Source of the DNA: an uncultured Pseudorhodobacter sp.
Lineage (GTDB): Bacteria; Pseudomonadota; Alphaproteobacteria; Rhodobacterales; Rhodobacteraceae
Reading direction: 5' to 3'
Length of the DNA stretch: 8,238 bases
Assembly: GCA_937910975.1 (NCBI GenBank)
Contig: CALEMZ010000370.1
Location: 1 to 8,238 of the forward strand
This document shows, one piece after another, positions 1 to 6,553 of this stretch. A program made the position numbers and the translations under genes. The notes under the pieces are model-generated. The model ran no database searches. It saw nothing but the letters and a program-made list of their open reading frames with translations, and was not told where the DNA came from. Numbering within the stretch: position 1 is the first letter of the stretch; each line of letters opens with the position of its first letter.

Positions 1-92
1 CCCGTCAAACCTGCATGGGCTGAGCCTCATACACAGAGTTTCGGATACTCCCCTCACATGGTGTGGCCTTCTTCTCTACCCTTGGCGACTTA

Positions 93-125
93 CATACATT
101 TCGCATACATTCCGCATACAAACGC
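93..125. repeat. Short tandem repeat of about 11 bp, three imperfect copies, next to the tRNA-Val 3' side
   Basis: Three consecutive units begin with CATACA: CATACATTTCG at 93-103, CATACATTCCG at 104-114 and a decayed third copy CATACAAACGC at 115-125. A further TACATACATT at 91-100 extends the pattern to the left. The units lie about 45-75 bp beyond the 3' end of the minus-strand tRNA. They could be protein-binding sites, for example recombinase arm sites or a repressor operator, or simple sequence drift. The repeat is seen directly; any function is inference. Confidence 0.5.
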
Positions 126-136
126 CGGAGGCGTCT
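120..136 (-). terminator. Small hairpin, possible terminator downstream of tRNA-Val
   Basis: The + strand arms AAACGCC (120-126) and GGCGTCT (130-136) pair across a three-base loop, with five strong pairs plus an A-T/G-T extension. In the direction of tRNA transcription (minus) only TTT follows the stem, so it would be a weak intrinsic terminator at best. On the + strand the hairpin is followed by CATATTTTAG, which is a better U-tract, so it might instead stop transcription coming from the left. The stem is short and the assignment is tentative. Confidence 0.35.
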
Positions 137-168
137 CATATTTTAGTTTAGAATCAAGCCTGTAGAAG

Positions 169-243
169 TGGTGGGCGATAAGGGATTTGAACCCCTGACA
201 TCTTCGATGTGAACGAAGCGCTCTACCACTGAGCTAATCACCC
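169..243 (-). tRNA. tRNA-Val, anticodon CAC
   Basis: The reverse complement folds as a complete cloverleaf. The acceptor stem GGGTGAT pairs with ATCGCCC (one G-U), followed by discriminator A and an encoded CCA at 169-171. The D stem is GCTC/GAGC. The anticodon stem is CTTCG/CGAAG around loop TTCACAT, giving anticodon CAC, which reads the valine codon GUG. The T stem is AGGGG/CCCTT around TTCAAAT. It is 75 nt with CCA and has no intron or long variable arm. It lies directly downstream of the HU gene on the same strand: 13 nt beyond the likely ancestral HU stop, or overlapped by 6 nt by the reading frame as sequenced. Co-transcription with HU is likely. tRNA 3' ends are common integration targets for mobile elements, but no second att copy is visible in the window. 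Confidence 0.97.
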
Positions 244-744
244 GTTGGCGCGGGGTTTAATCATCTTCATTGTTATCTGCAAGAGTCTCTTTCGGGCCAC
301 CATCGCCGCCTTTGCCCCCCCCCCGCGGCGCAGCTTGATGATCAAGATCTCCGCGCCGCCTTCGTTGCGCTGGCGGTTCAGTTTGGTCTTGCCCAGCGGC
401 GGCAGGTTCAACTCCTCTCCCGCCGAAAGCGCATCTCCTAGAACCCCAAGGGCGGCTTCCAAGATCAGCTTAACATCCTTCTTCTTGGCACCGGTAGCCT
501 TGACAACACGCTCAACAAACTCCTGCTTTTTCAACATGGGCGCAGACTCGCTCAGATCGGCGTCATCCTTGGCCGAAACCAGCGCAGGCATGGCCCCCAC
601 AACCGACATGGTGGGCACAACAACGTCGGCCCGTTTGATGCTTGGCGCGGGGATGCCACGCGGCGCTGCAGGTTTTGCCGCCGGCTTCCCAGCTGTCTTG
701 GTGGCAGAATTGGATGTGCCAGTGGTGTTTTTGGATGTGGCCAT
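238..744 (-). CDS. HU-family DNA-binding protein (nucleoid-associated), 3' end probably frameshifted
   Basis: This is a histone-like nucleoid protein that should bind and bend DNA. The start is ATG at 742-744, preceded by AGGAG five bases upstream. Residues 1-65 are a low-complexity Ala/Lys/Pro/Ser/Thr extension. Residues 70-140 form the HU core, with the two-helix dimerisation part (about 71-108) and the first beta strands around PLGKTKLNRQ (116-125). The DNA-binding arm is shortened and lacks the classic RNP motif, and the usual C-terminal helix is absent. As sequenced the protein is 168 aa. After G10 in the coding strand it reads a basic tail rich in rare codons (AGA, ATA, CGA) and stops inside the tRNA at 238-240. 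One extra G, or two fewer, gives KGGDGGPKETLADNNEDD and a TAA at 257-259, for 161-162 aa, which looks like the native acidic tail. HU following lon is a widely conserved order. Family assignment is confident; the exact C-terminus is not. Confidence 0.85.
   Translation of the reverse strand: MATSKNTTGTSNSATKTAGKPAAKPAAPRGIPAPSIKRADVVVPTMSVVGAMPALVSAKDDADLSESAPMLKKQEFVERVVKATGAKKKDVKLILEAALGVLGDALSAGEELNLPPLGKTKLNRQRNEGGAEILIIKLRRGGGAKAAMVARKRLLQITMKMIKPRANG
315..324. repeat. Homopolymer of ten C (G10 in the HU coding strand)
   Basis: This is an uninterrupted run of ten C on the + strand inside the 3' part of the HU reading frame, after the codons for LRR. The reading frame downstream depends on its length. 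G8 or G11 in the coding strand gives a short acidic tail with TAA at 257-259. G9 gives an early stop near 276. G10, as read here, gives a basic tail ending in the tRNA. Such a tract is prone both to replication slippage and to sequencing miscalls. Confidence 0.95.
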
Positions 745-818
745 GATGGCTCCTGCTTCCTTTTGTTCCCGGTATGGAAACAAACCTACCCCGCTTTGAT
801 ACATTTGGAAACGGAGGA

Positions 819-846
819 AATTTACGCCAAAACGCCCAAAAGACAA
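819..846 (-). promoter_or_regulatory. Candidate promoter for the HU gene
   Basis: On the minus strand TTGTCT (841-846) lies 16 bp upstream of TAAATT (819-824). Each matches four of six positions of the sigma-70 consensus, and the arrangement would give a leader of about 70 nt before the HU ATG at 744. A promoter of its own is expected because a strong hairpin terminator separates HU from lon. The -35 box overlaps the terminator's T-rich tail. The match is weak and is a proposal only. Confidence 0.3.
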
Positions 847-874
847 AGGGCGCACCAATTATGGCGCGCCCTTT
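838..874 (-). terminator. Intrinsic terminator downstream of lon (possibly bidirectional)
   Basis: On the minus strand AAAGGGCGCGCC and GGTGCGCCCTTT pair as a 12-bp stem (one G-T) around the six-base loop ATAATT (845-874). It is followed by GTCTTTTG, an interrupted T tract. The stem begins about 20 nt after the lon stop codon at 895. On the + strand the same stem is followed by TTTTTCGTTT counting its paired end, so it could also stop + strand transcripts. It probably separates lon and HU into two transcripts. Confidence 0.8.
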
Positions 875-894
875 TTCGTTTCATTCTGTGGTCG

Positions 895-3306
895 TCAATG
901 CGTCGTGGTTTGGGCCACAGACGCCCCTGCCGTTGCCGCACGGGCGGCAGCGGCGGCCTCTTCTGCGGCCTCGTCCCACTCCACCGGCTCAGGTTGCCGG
1001 ACCAAAGCGAGTTTGAGTACTTCGCGCACATGGGTCACGGGAATAATGGTCAGGCCTTGCTTCACATTATCCGGGATCTCGGACAGATCCTTTTCGTTCT
1101 CCTGTGGGATCAGTACTGTTTTGATACCACCGCGCAGCGCCGCCAGCAGCTTTTCCTTCAGGCCCCCGATGGGCATCGCATTGCCGCGCAAGGAAACCTC
1201 GCCCGTCATCGCAATATCCTTACGTACCGGGATCTGCGTCAGCACCGAGACAATCGACGTCACCATTGCCAGGCCAGCACTCGGCCCATCCTTGGGCGTG
1301 GCCCCATCTGGCACGTGGACATGGATGTCGATGGTTTCAAACTTCGGCGGTTTCACCCCGATCTCGGGGCTGATCGAGCGAACGAACGAAGCAGCCGCAT
1401 CAATCGACTCCTTCATCACGTCGCCCAATTTGCCCGTCGTCTTCATCCGACCCTTGCCCGGCAAACGAAGCGCCTCAATCGAGAGCAACTCACCGCCCAC
1501 AGAGGTCCACGCCAGCCCGGTAACAACTCCGACCTGATCCTCCGCTTCCGCCAGCCCATAACGATACCGCTTGACGCCAAGGTAGCCTTCCAGCCCCTTG
1601 ATCGTCACCTTCACCGCCTTGGTCTTGCCCTTTACGATCTCCGTCACCGCTTTGCGCGCCAGCTTCGCCAGCTCGCGCTCAAGGTTGCGCACGCCCGCCT
1701 CGCGGGTATAGGTGCGGATCACCTCCAGCAGCGCATCATCGGTGATTTCGAACTCACCCTTACGCAGTGCATGGTTCTTGATCTGCTTGGAAATCAGGTG
1801 CTGCTTGGCAATCTCGCACTTTTCATCCTCAGTGTAACCCGAAAGCGGAATGATCTCCATCCGGTCCAGCAGCGGCGAGGGCATGTTATAGCTGTTCGCC
1901 GTGGTCAGGAACATCACGTTCGACAGGTCATACTCAACCTCCAGATAATGATCCGTGAAGGTGGCGTTTTGTTCCGGGTCCAACACCTCCAGCATAGCAG
2001 AGGCCGGGTCGCCCCGGAAATCCTGCCCCATCTTGTCAATCTCATCGAGCAAAATCAGCGGGTTCGTTGTCTTCGCCTTTTTCAGCGCCTGAATGATCTT
2101 GCCGGGCATGGAGCCGATATAGGTGCGCCGATGCCCTCGAATTTCAGACTCGTCACGCACGCCACCAAGCGAGATACGAATAAACTCGCGCCCCGTGGCC
2201 TTGGCGACCGAACGGCCAAGCGAGGTTTTCCCGACACCCGGAGGGCCAACGAGACACAGGATCGGTCCCTTCAGCTTGGCCGAGCGCGCCTGCACCGCCA
2301 GATATTCGACGATCCGCTCTTTCACCTTATCCAGCCCATAGTGATCAGCATCAAGCACCGCCTGCGCCTTGGCCAGATCTTTCTTGACGCGGGATTTCAC
2401 GCCCCACGGCACGCCCAAAAGCCAATCGAGATAGTTGCGCACCACGGTGGCTTCCGCACTCATCGGGCTCATGCTCTTGAGCTTTTTGACCTCAGCTTCG
2501 GCCTTGTCGCGCGCCTCTTTGGAAAACTGGGTCTTGGCGATCCGCTCTTCCAGTTCGGCAATCTCGTTTTGGCCGTCTTCGCCGTCGCCCAGTTCCTTCT
2601 GAATAGCCTTCATCTGCTCATTCAAATAGTATTCGCGCTGGGTCCGTTCCATCTGGCTCTTCACGCGGGTCTTGATCTTTTTTTCCACCTGCAAGACGCT
2701 CACTTCGCCCTGCATATGGCCATAAACCTTTTCCAGCCGCTGGCCCACGTCCAGCGTTTCCAGCAAGGATTGCTTGTCGGCAACCTCAATCCCCAGATGG
2801 CCTGCCGCCAAATCGGCCAGCCGCGAAGGCTCCCGCGTTTCGGCCACAGCCGAAAGTGCCTCTTCGGGGATGTTTTTCTTGATTTTGGCGTAACGCTCAA
2901 ACTCCTCAGCCACGGCGCGCACCAAGGCCGCCACGGTCGCAGGCTCACCCGGAAGTTCTGTCAAATCTGCCACTTCGGCTTCAAAGAAATTCGGATTTTC
3001 AACGAATTGCGTGATGCGAACGCGCGATTTTCCTTCGACCAACACCTTCACGGTGCCATCCGGCAGCTTGAGAAGTTGCAGCACATTGGCCAGAACGCCG
3101 GCGCGGTAAATACCGTCGCTTTCTGGGTCGTCTACCGTGGGGTCGATCTGGCTGGACAGCAGGATCTGGCGATCCTCCGCCATCACCTCTTCCAACGCAC
3201 GCACCGATTTTTCACGCCCGACAAACAACGGCACGATCATATGCGGGAACACCACGATATCGCGCAGCGGCAACACGGGGTAGCTGGGGGATTTCACGTC
3301 GTTCAT
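895..3306 (-). CDS. lon: Lon protease, ATP-dependent serine protease (endopeptidase La)
   Basis: This is a cytosolic AAA+ protease that degrades misfolded and regulatory proteins, 803 aa, normal for bacterial LonA. Residues about 8-200 are the N-terminal substrate-binding LON domain, starting at YPVLPLRDIVVFP. A charged coiled-coil region follows (about 205-275). The ATPase has Walker A GPPGVGKT at 354-361 and Walker B LILLDEID at 417-424. The protease domain has PKDGPSAG at 671-678, with catalytic Ser676, and GGLKEKL, with catalytic Lys719. The S-K spacing of 43 equals that of the E. coli enzyme (S679/K722). The tail after 772 is Ala/Glu rich. I chose ATG 3304-3306 because AAGGA lies seven bases upstream and the family start MNDVKSPSYP fits. 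The in-frame ATG at 3382-3384 falls inside the candidate -10 region. All key residues are present. The gene appears to be its own transcription unit, with a promoter at 3384-3412 and a terminator near 838-874. Confidence 0.98.
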   Translation of the reverse strand: MNDVKSPSYPVLPLRDIVVFPHMIVPLFVGREKSVRALEEVMAEDRQILLSSQIDPTVDDPESDGIYRAGVLANVLQLLKLPDGTVKVLVEGKSRVRITQFVENPNFFEAEVADLTELPGEPATVAALVRAVAEEFERYAKIKKNIPEEALSAVAETREPSRLADLAAGHLGIEVADKQSLLETLDVGQRLEKVYGHMQGEVSVLQVEKKIKTRVKSQMERTQREYYLNEQMKAIQKELGDGEDGQNEIAELEERIAKTQFSKEARDKAEAEVKKLKSMSPMSAEATVVRNYLDWLLGVPWGVKSRVKKDLAKAQAVLDADHYGLDKVKERIVEYLAVQARSAKLKGPILCLVGPPGVGKTSLGRSVAKATGREFIRISLGGVRDESEIRGHRRTYIGSMPGKIIQALKKAKTTNPLILLDEIDKMGQDFRGDPASAMLEVLDPEQNATFTDHYLEVEYDLSNVMFLTTANSYNMPSPLLDRMEIIPLSGYTEDEKCEIAKQHLISKQIKNHALRKGEFEITDDALLEVIRTYTREAGVRNLERELAKLARKAVTEIVKGKTKAVKVTIKGLEGYLGVKRYRYGLAEAEDQVGVVTGLAWTSVGGELLSIEALRLPGKGRMKTTGKLGDVMKESIDAAASFVRSISPEIGVKPPKFETIDIHVHVPDGATPKDGPSAGLAMVTSIVSVLTQIPVRKDIAMTGEVSLRGNAMPIGGLKEKLLAALRGGIKTVLIPQENEKDLSEIPDNVKQGLTIIPVTHVREVLKLALVRQPEPVEWDEAAEEAAAAARAATAGASVAQTTTH

Positions 3307-3383
3307 CTTAGTATCCTTATCTGGCAGGAAGGCCATGGCCCCGGAATGTCGGCAACCTTCGGCTTTCCCCTCTGAAGTCACCA

Positions 3384-3412
3384 TATCTGGTGTTGCATGG
3401 CCGAGCTGTCAA
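3384..3412 (-). promoter_or_regulatory. Candidate lon promoter (sigma-70 type, with some heat-shock sigma-32 likeness)
   Basis: On the minus strand there is a perfect TTGACA (3407-3412), then 17 bp, then CAGATA (3384-3389) as a weak -10. The predicted start lies about 70 nt upstream of the lon ATG. The bases CCAGATAT (3383-3390) also match six of eight positions of the sigma-32 -10 pattern CCCCATNT. lon is a classic heat-shock gene, so dual use is possible. The perfect -35 is direct evidence; which sigma factor uses it is inference. Confidence 0.5.
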
Positions 3413-3456
3413 CCAGCCCAACCCGAATTGTGCCAATCATGCGCCTGTCATAGCGG

Positions 3457-3479
3457 CCCCGCAAGTGCAGATTGCGGGG
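3457..3479 (-). terminator. Perfect 8-bp hairpin between the Mth938-like gene and lon
   Basis: CCCCGCAA (3457-3464) and TTGCGGGG (3472-3479) pair perfectly around a seven-base loop. The hairpin sits about 35 nt after the stop of the Mth938-like gene and about 45 bp upstream of the lon -35. No T tract follows on either strand, so it is not a textbook intrinsic terminator. It could help end the sec operon transcript, for instance by blocking 3' exonucleases after Rho termination, or be an operator. Its position favours a 3'-end role. Confidence 0.45.
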
Positions 3480-3512
3480 AATTTGACTGGATTATGAAAC
3501 CCTATTGCGGCC

Positions 3513-3884
3513 CTATTGCCCGCCCGCAGGCCCAACCGGCAAAAGCGCTGCGGCAATCCGTCGACCTTCGGACAAGAGCACATTATAGGTACGCGCGGCC
3601 GCCGGAGAATTCATCACCTCAACGCCAATGCCCGCCGCCTCAAGGCTCTGGTAAAACCCCAAGGGCACGTGGGCAATCTCATCCCCCATGCCGACAAACA
3701 ACACATCAATCTTGCCAATCAGCGCCAGCGGAGTCTCTAAATCCTCCAGCCCGCCCCATGGGCCTGCATCCCATGGCGTCACCAGAACGGCCCCCTGCAA
3801 CACCTTTCCAGCAATACGAAAAAAGCCCGGCCCATAGCTGTCTATGGGCTGGGCATTGTCATAAGTGATTTCCGTCAACCGCAT
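3513..3884 (-). CDS. Mth938-like (DUF498) domain protein, NDUFAF3 family
   Basis: This is a small soluble protein of 123 aa, full length for the family, with a single Mth938/DUF498 fold. Visible family features are the N-terminal YGPGFFRIAGKVLQGAVLV (about 18-36), the central ETPLALIGKIDVLFVGMG (about 50-67) and the stretch EAAGIGVEVMNSPAAARTYNVL (about 82-103), where the SPAAARTYN segment is typical. The human member NDUFAF3 is an assembly factor for respiratory complex I. The bacterial proteins have no proven biochemical activity that I know of. The ATG lies only 3 nt after the secF stop and has no clear Shine-Dalgarno, so translation is probably coupled to secF. Placement at the end of the yajC-secD-secF operon suggests a role in membrane-protein biogenesis. 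Family assignment is confident; function is inferred from relatives and context. Confidence 0.88.
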   Translation of the reverse strand: MRLTEITYDNAQPIDSYGPGFFRIAGKVLQGAVLVTPWDAGPWGGLEDLETPLALIGKIDVLFVGMGDEIAHVPLGFYQSLEAAGIGVEVMNSPAAARTYNVLLSEGRRIAAALLPVGPAGGQ

Positions 3885-3887
3885 GTT

Positions 3888-4856
3888 TTACGCGTCTATA
3901 TTGGAGAACTGGGTGCCAGGAGTGTCGTCCTTCTTGGTCCAGTCCCGCTTGACGCCCAGATAGAGCACCACGTTCTTGGCAACGTAAACCGAGGAATAGG
4001 TGCCGATCACAATGCCGAAAGCAATGGCAAAGGTAAAGCCACGGATCACATCGCCGCCCAAAACCAAAAGCGCAATCAGCGCAATCAGCGTGGTGCCTGA
4101 TGTCATCAATGTCCGGCTGAGCGTCTCATTCACCGAAAGGTTCATCACGTCGATCAGCGGCATGGTCTTGTACTTGATCAAATTTTCGCGAAGACGGTCA
4201 AACACCACCACCGTGTCATTGATCGAATAGCCCAGAATGGTCAGCAAGGCCGCAATGACCGCCAGATCAAACTTGATCTGGAACAGCGCAAACACGCCCA
4301 CGGTGATCAGCACGTCATGTACCAGCGCTACCACGGCACCCACAGCAAACTGCCATTCAAACCGCAGCCAGATATAGACAAGGATCGCCCCGGTCGCCCC
4401 AAAAACTGCCAGAATTGCCGACCAGATCAGCTCTCCCGAAACCTTCGGCCCCACCGATTCCACCGATGGGAAGGTTATCGTCGGATCCACCACCTGAAGG
4501 GCAGCTTCGGCGGCCGTGATGATTTCAGGTGTAACCGCCTCATAGCCATCTTGCGCCTGAATTCGGATCATCGCCACGTTCTTTTCCGGGCCAAAACCGG
4601 GATCAAACACTTCGGTGATCGTCACGTCGCCAAGCTGCATTGGCACCAGCGCTTCACGGTAAGCCCCTACATCCACCGCAGATGTGCTTTCGGTACGGAT
4701 CGTGGTGCCGCCCCGAAAGTCGATGCCAAAATTCAGCCCCATGATGGCCACCAGCAATAGTGAGGCAATCACCGCAATGAACGAGGCACCCGAAGTATAT
4801 TTCCGGTGCTTGAAGAAATCCCAGTTGGTCTGATCGGGAACCAGTTTTAAACGCAT
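3888..4856 (-). CDS. secF: Protein translocase subunit SecF
   Basis: This is an inner-membrane subunit of the SecDF complex, which uses the proton gradient to pull exported proteins through SecYEG. It is 322 aa with six predicted membrane segments: one near residues 24-43, then a periplasmic domain (about 52-140), then five more (about 143-300). Motifs seen are GIDFRGGT at 44-51, GYSINDTVVVFDRLREN at 209-225 and LSRTLMTSGTT at 246-256. Asp214 and Arg248 line up with the E. coli residues D213 and R247, thought to take part in proton transfer. The chosen ATG (4854-4856) has GAGGGA six bases upstream, and that ribosome site overlaps the secD stop. The in-frame ATG seven codons earlier would overlap secD and lacks such a site. 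It is ten bases downstream of secD and three upstream of the Mth938-like gene. Confidence 0.97.
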   Translation of the reverse strand: MRLKLVPDQTNWDFFKHRKYTSGASFIAVIASLLLVAIMGLNFGIDFRGGTTIRTESTSAVDVGAYREALVPMQLGDVTITEVFDPGFGPEKNVAMIRIQAQDGYEAVTPEIITAAEAALQVVDPTITFPSVESVGPKVSGELIWSAILAVFGATGAILVYIWLRFEWQFAVGAVVALVHDVLITVGVFALFQIKFDLAVIAALLTILGYSINDTVVVFDRLRENLIKYKTMPLIDVMNLSVNETLSRTLMTSGTTLIALIALLVLGGDVIRGFTFAIAFGIVIGTYSSVYVAKNVVLYLGVKRDWTKKDDTPGTQFSNIDA

Positions 4857-4866
4857 TGCTCGTCCC

Positions 4867-6534
4867 TCACACTTCAATGGTTTTCGGGCGGCGGTATTCG
4901 AACCACGTCACCACGATAAGCCGCGTCACGAAAACGGCGGTAAAGACAGAGGTAAGGATACCAATCCCCAGCGTGACCGAAAAGCCCCGCACCGGGCCAG
5001 AGCCAACCATGAACAAGATAGTCGCGATGATGAACGTGGTTACGTTGGCATCAATGATCGCGCTCAGCGCCTTTTCATAGCCCAGCTCAATCGCCCGTGC
5101 AGGCCCGCGCGCCGTGCGCATCTCTTCCTTGATCCGCTCAAACACCAGCACATTGGCATCCACCGCCATGCCGATGGTCAAAACGATCCCGGCGATCCCC
5201 GGCAGCGTCAGCGTGGCACCGATCAGGCTCAGTGTGCCGAAAATCAACGCCACGTTGAAGTCCAGAGCCACCGACGCCATCACGCCAAACCAGCCGTAAG
5301 AGGCAATCATAAAGATCAACACCGCACTCATCGCGACCAGTGACGCCAATCGCCCGGCATCAATACTGTCTTGCCCCAACTCCGGGCCAACCGTGCGCTC
5401 TTCCAGAAAGGTCATTTCAGCAGGCAAGGCCCCGGCGCGCAACAGCACCGCCAGCTTCGTGCTTTCCTCAACCGAAAAATTGCCCGTGATAATCCCCGAG
5501 CCGCCCGCAATATGGCTTTGGATAACGGGTGCGCTGATGACCTCGCTATCCAGCACGATCGCAAAAGGGCTGCCGATATTGCTGGCGGTATAATCGCCAA
5601 ATTTCCGCGCCCCGGTCGGATTGAAACGGAACGACACCGAAGGGCGGTTGTTTTGATCAAAGGCGGGCTGCGCGTCGGTCAGCTCCTCGCCCGTCACCAC
5701 TGGCGTCTGTTCTACAATGTAATACTGCCCCGGCTCATCCATTGAGGGCAGCAACAGATTGCGCGCGCCGGCATTGGCCCCCGCATCCGTAGTGCGGCTA
5801 ACGACCGGATGGAAGGTCAGCTTTGCCGTGGTCCCGATCAGCGCCTTCAACTCCGTTGCAGAGCCGATTCCCGGCACCTGAATGAGGATGCGATCCCCCC
5901 CCTGCCGCTGAATCGTCGGCTCACGCGTACCCGCCGCATCCACCCGGCGGCGAATAATCTCTAGGGATTGCTGAATGGTGCGGATGTCAGTAGCCGCCCG
6001 CTCCGCTTCCGACAGCTGCACAACGATCACATCGCCGTCAGCCGTCACTTCGATATCGTTCTGGCCAACCCCGGTCAGCGAAACGACCGGGCTCGCCAAT
6101 GCGTTCACCGCCGTCAACGCCGCCGCCATTCCCTCAGGATTGGAGATAGCGATCCGCAACACGCCGGGCACAGAAGGCTGCCTGCGCACATTGCCAACCG
6201 TGTCGCGCACACCGCGCAGCGCATCGCGCACATCTGGCCACATGCCATCAATCCGCGCCTCATAGACATCTGACACCCGCACCTCGGCCAACAAATGCGC
6301 ACCACCGCGCAAATCGAGGCCAAGGTTCAGAATGTTCGACGGCATCCACGACGGCCAGGCCGCAATCGCTGCCTCCTGCTCTGGCGTTGCAACCCCGCCT
6401 GCGGCTTCCACCGCAACCACGGCGTCATTATGCGTCTCAACCGTGCTATAAAACAGGTTGGGCGCGGTCATGATAACCCCAAGGGCGCACAGCCCCCAGA
6501 TCATCACACGCTTCCACAGCGGGATCAGCAACAT
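4867..6534 (-). CDS. secD: Protein translocase subunit SecD
   Basis: This is the inner-membrane partner of SecF in the Sec accessory complex, 555 aa. Membrane segment 1 is at about 8-27, followed by a large periplasmic region (about 30-390) that holds the P1 domain. Five clustered membrane segments follow (about 394-545). Motifs seen are LGLDLRGGAHLL (71-82), RRRVDAAGTREPTIQRQG (195-212), TVGPELGQDSI (381-391) and GMAVDANVLVFERIKEE (455-471). Asp459 in the last motif corresponds to E. coli D519, a residue needed for proton-driven function. The length is typical for the alphaproteobacterial form, which is shorter than the E. coli protein of about 615 aa. The ATG at 6532-6534 has a distant, weak ribosome site (GGAAAG, nine bases upstream). 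It starts 19 nt after the yajC stop, so translation may depend partly on coupling. Confidence 0.98.
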   Translation of the reverse strand: MLLIPLWKRVMIWGLCALGVIMTAPNLFYSTVETHNDAVVAVEAAGGVATPEQEAAIAAWPSWMPSNILNLGLDLRGGAHLLAEVRVSDVYEARIDGMWPDVRDALRGVRDTVGNVRRQPSVPGVLRIAISNPEGMAAALTAVNALASPVVSLTGVGQNDIEVTADGDVIVVQLSEAERAATDIRTIQQSLEIIRRRVDAAGTREPTIQRQGGDRILIQVPGIGSATELKALIGTTAKLTFHPVVSRTTDAGANAGARNLLLPSMDEPGQYYIVEQTPVVTGEELTDAQPAFDQNNRPSVSFRFNPTGARKFGDYTASNIGSPFAIVLDSEVISAPVIQSHIAGGSGIITGNFSVEESTKLAVLLRAGALPAEMTFLEERTVGPELGQDSIDAGRLASLVAMSAVLIFMIASYGWFGVMASVALDFNVALIFGTLSLIGATLTLPGIAGIVLTIGMAVDANVLVFERIKEEMRTARGPARAIELGYEKALSAIIDANVTTFIIATILFMVGSGPVRGFSVTLGIGILTSVFTAVFVTRLIVVTWFEYRRPKTIEV

Positions 6535-6553
6535 AAATTCAGGCTTTCCGGGT

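Noticed and set aside
5..139. A 44-codon minus-strand frame beyond the tRNA (ATG 137-139, TGA 5-7), and a stop-free + strand frame from 1 to 162.
   Set aside because: Neither has a ribosome site or resembles a known protein, and both cover the tandem repeats. The length is within chance expectation.
257..330. A G9 version of the HU tract as the native frame.
   Set aside because: It gives an Arg/Trp-rich tail and stops near 276. The G8/G11 frame gives a much more protein-like acidic tail.
763..3375. An 870-codon open frame on the + strand, antisense to lon and the HU start region.
   Set aside because: It mirrors lon codons in a GC-rich genome. Its product is His/Arg/Leu rich with no recognisable domain, and it would cross the strong terminator hairpin. 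Lon on the other strand has every catalytic motif.
3304..3384. A longer lon N-terminus starting at ATG 3382-3384.
   Set aside because: It would lie in the candidate -10 region, has no good ribosome site, and adds 26 residues absent from the family. ATG 3304-3306 has AAGGA at good spacing.
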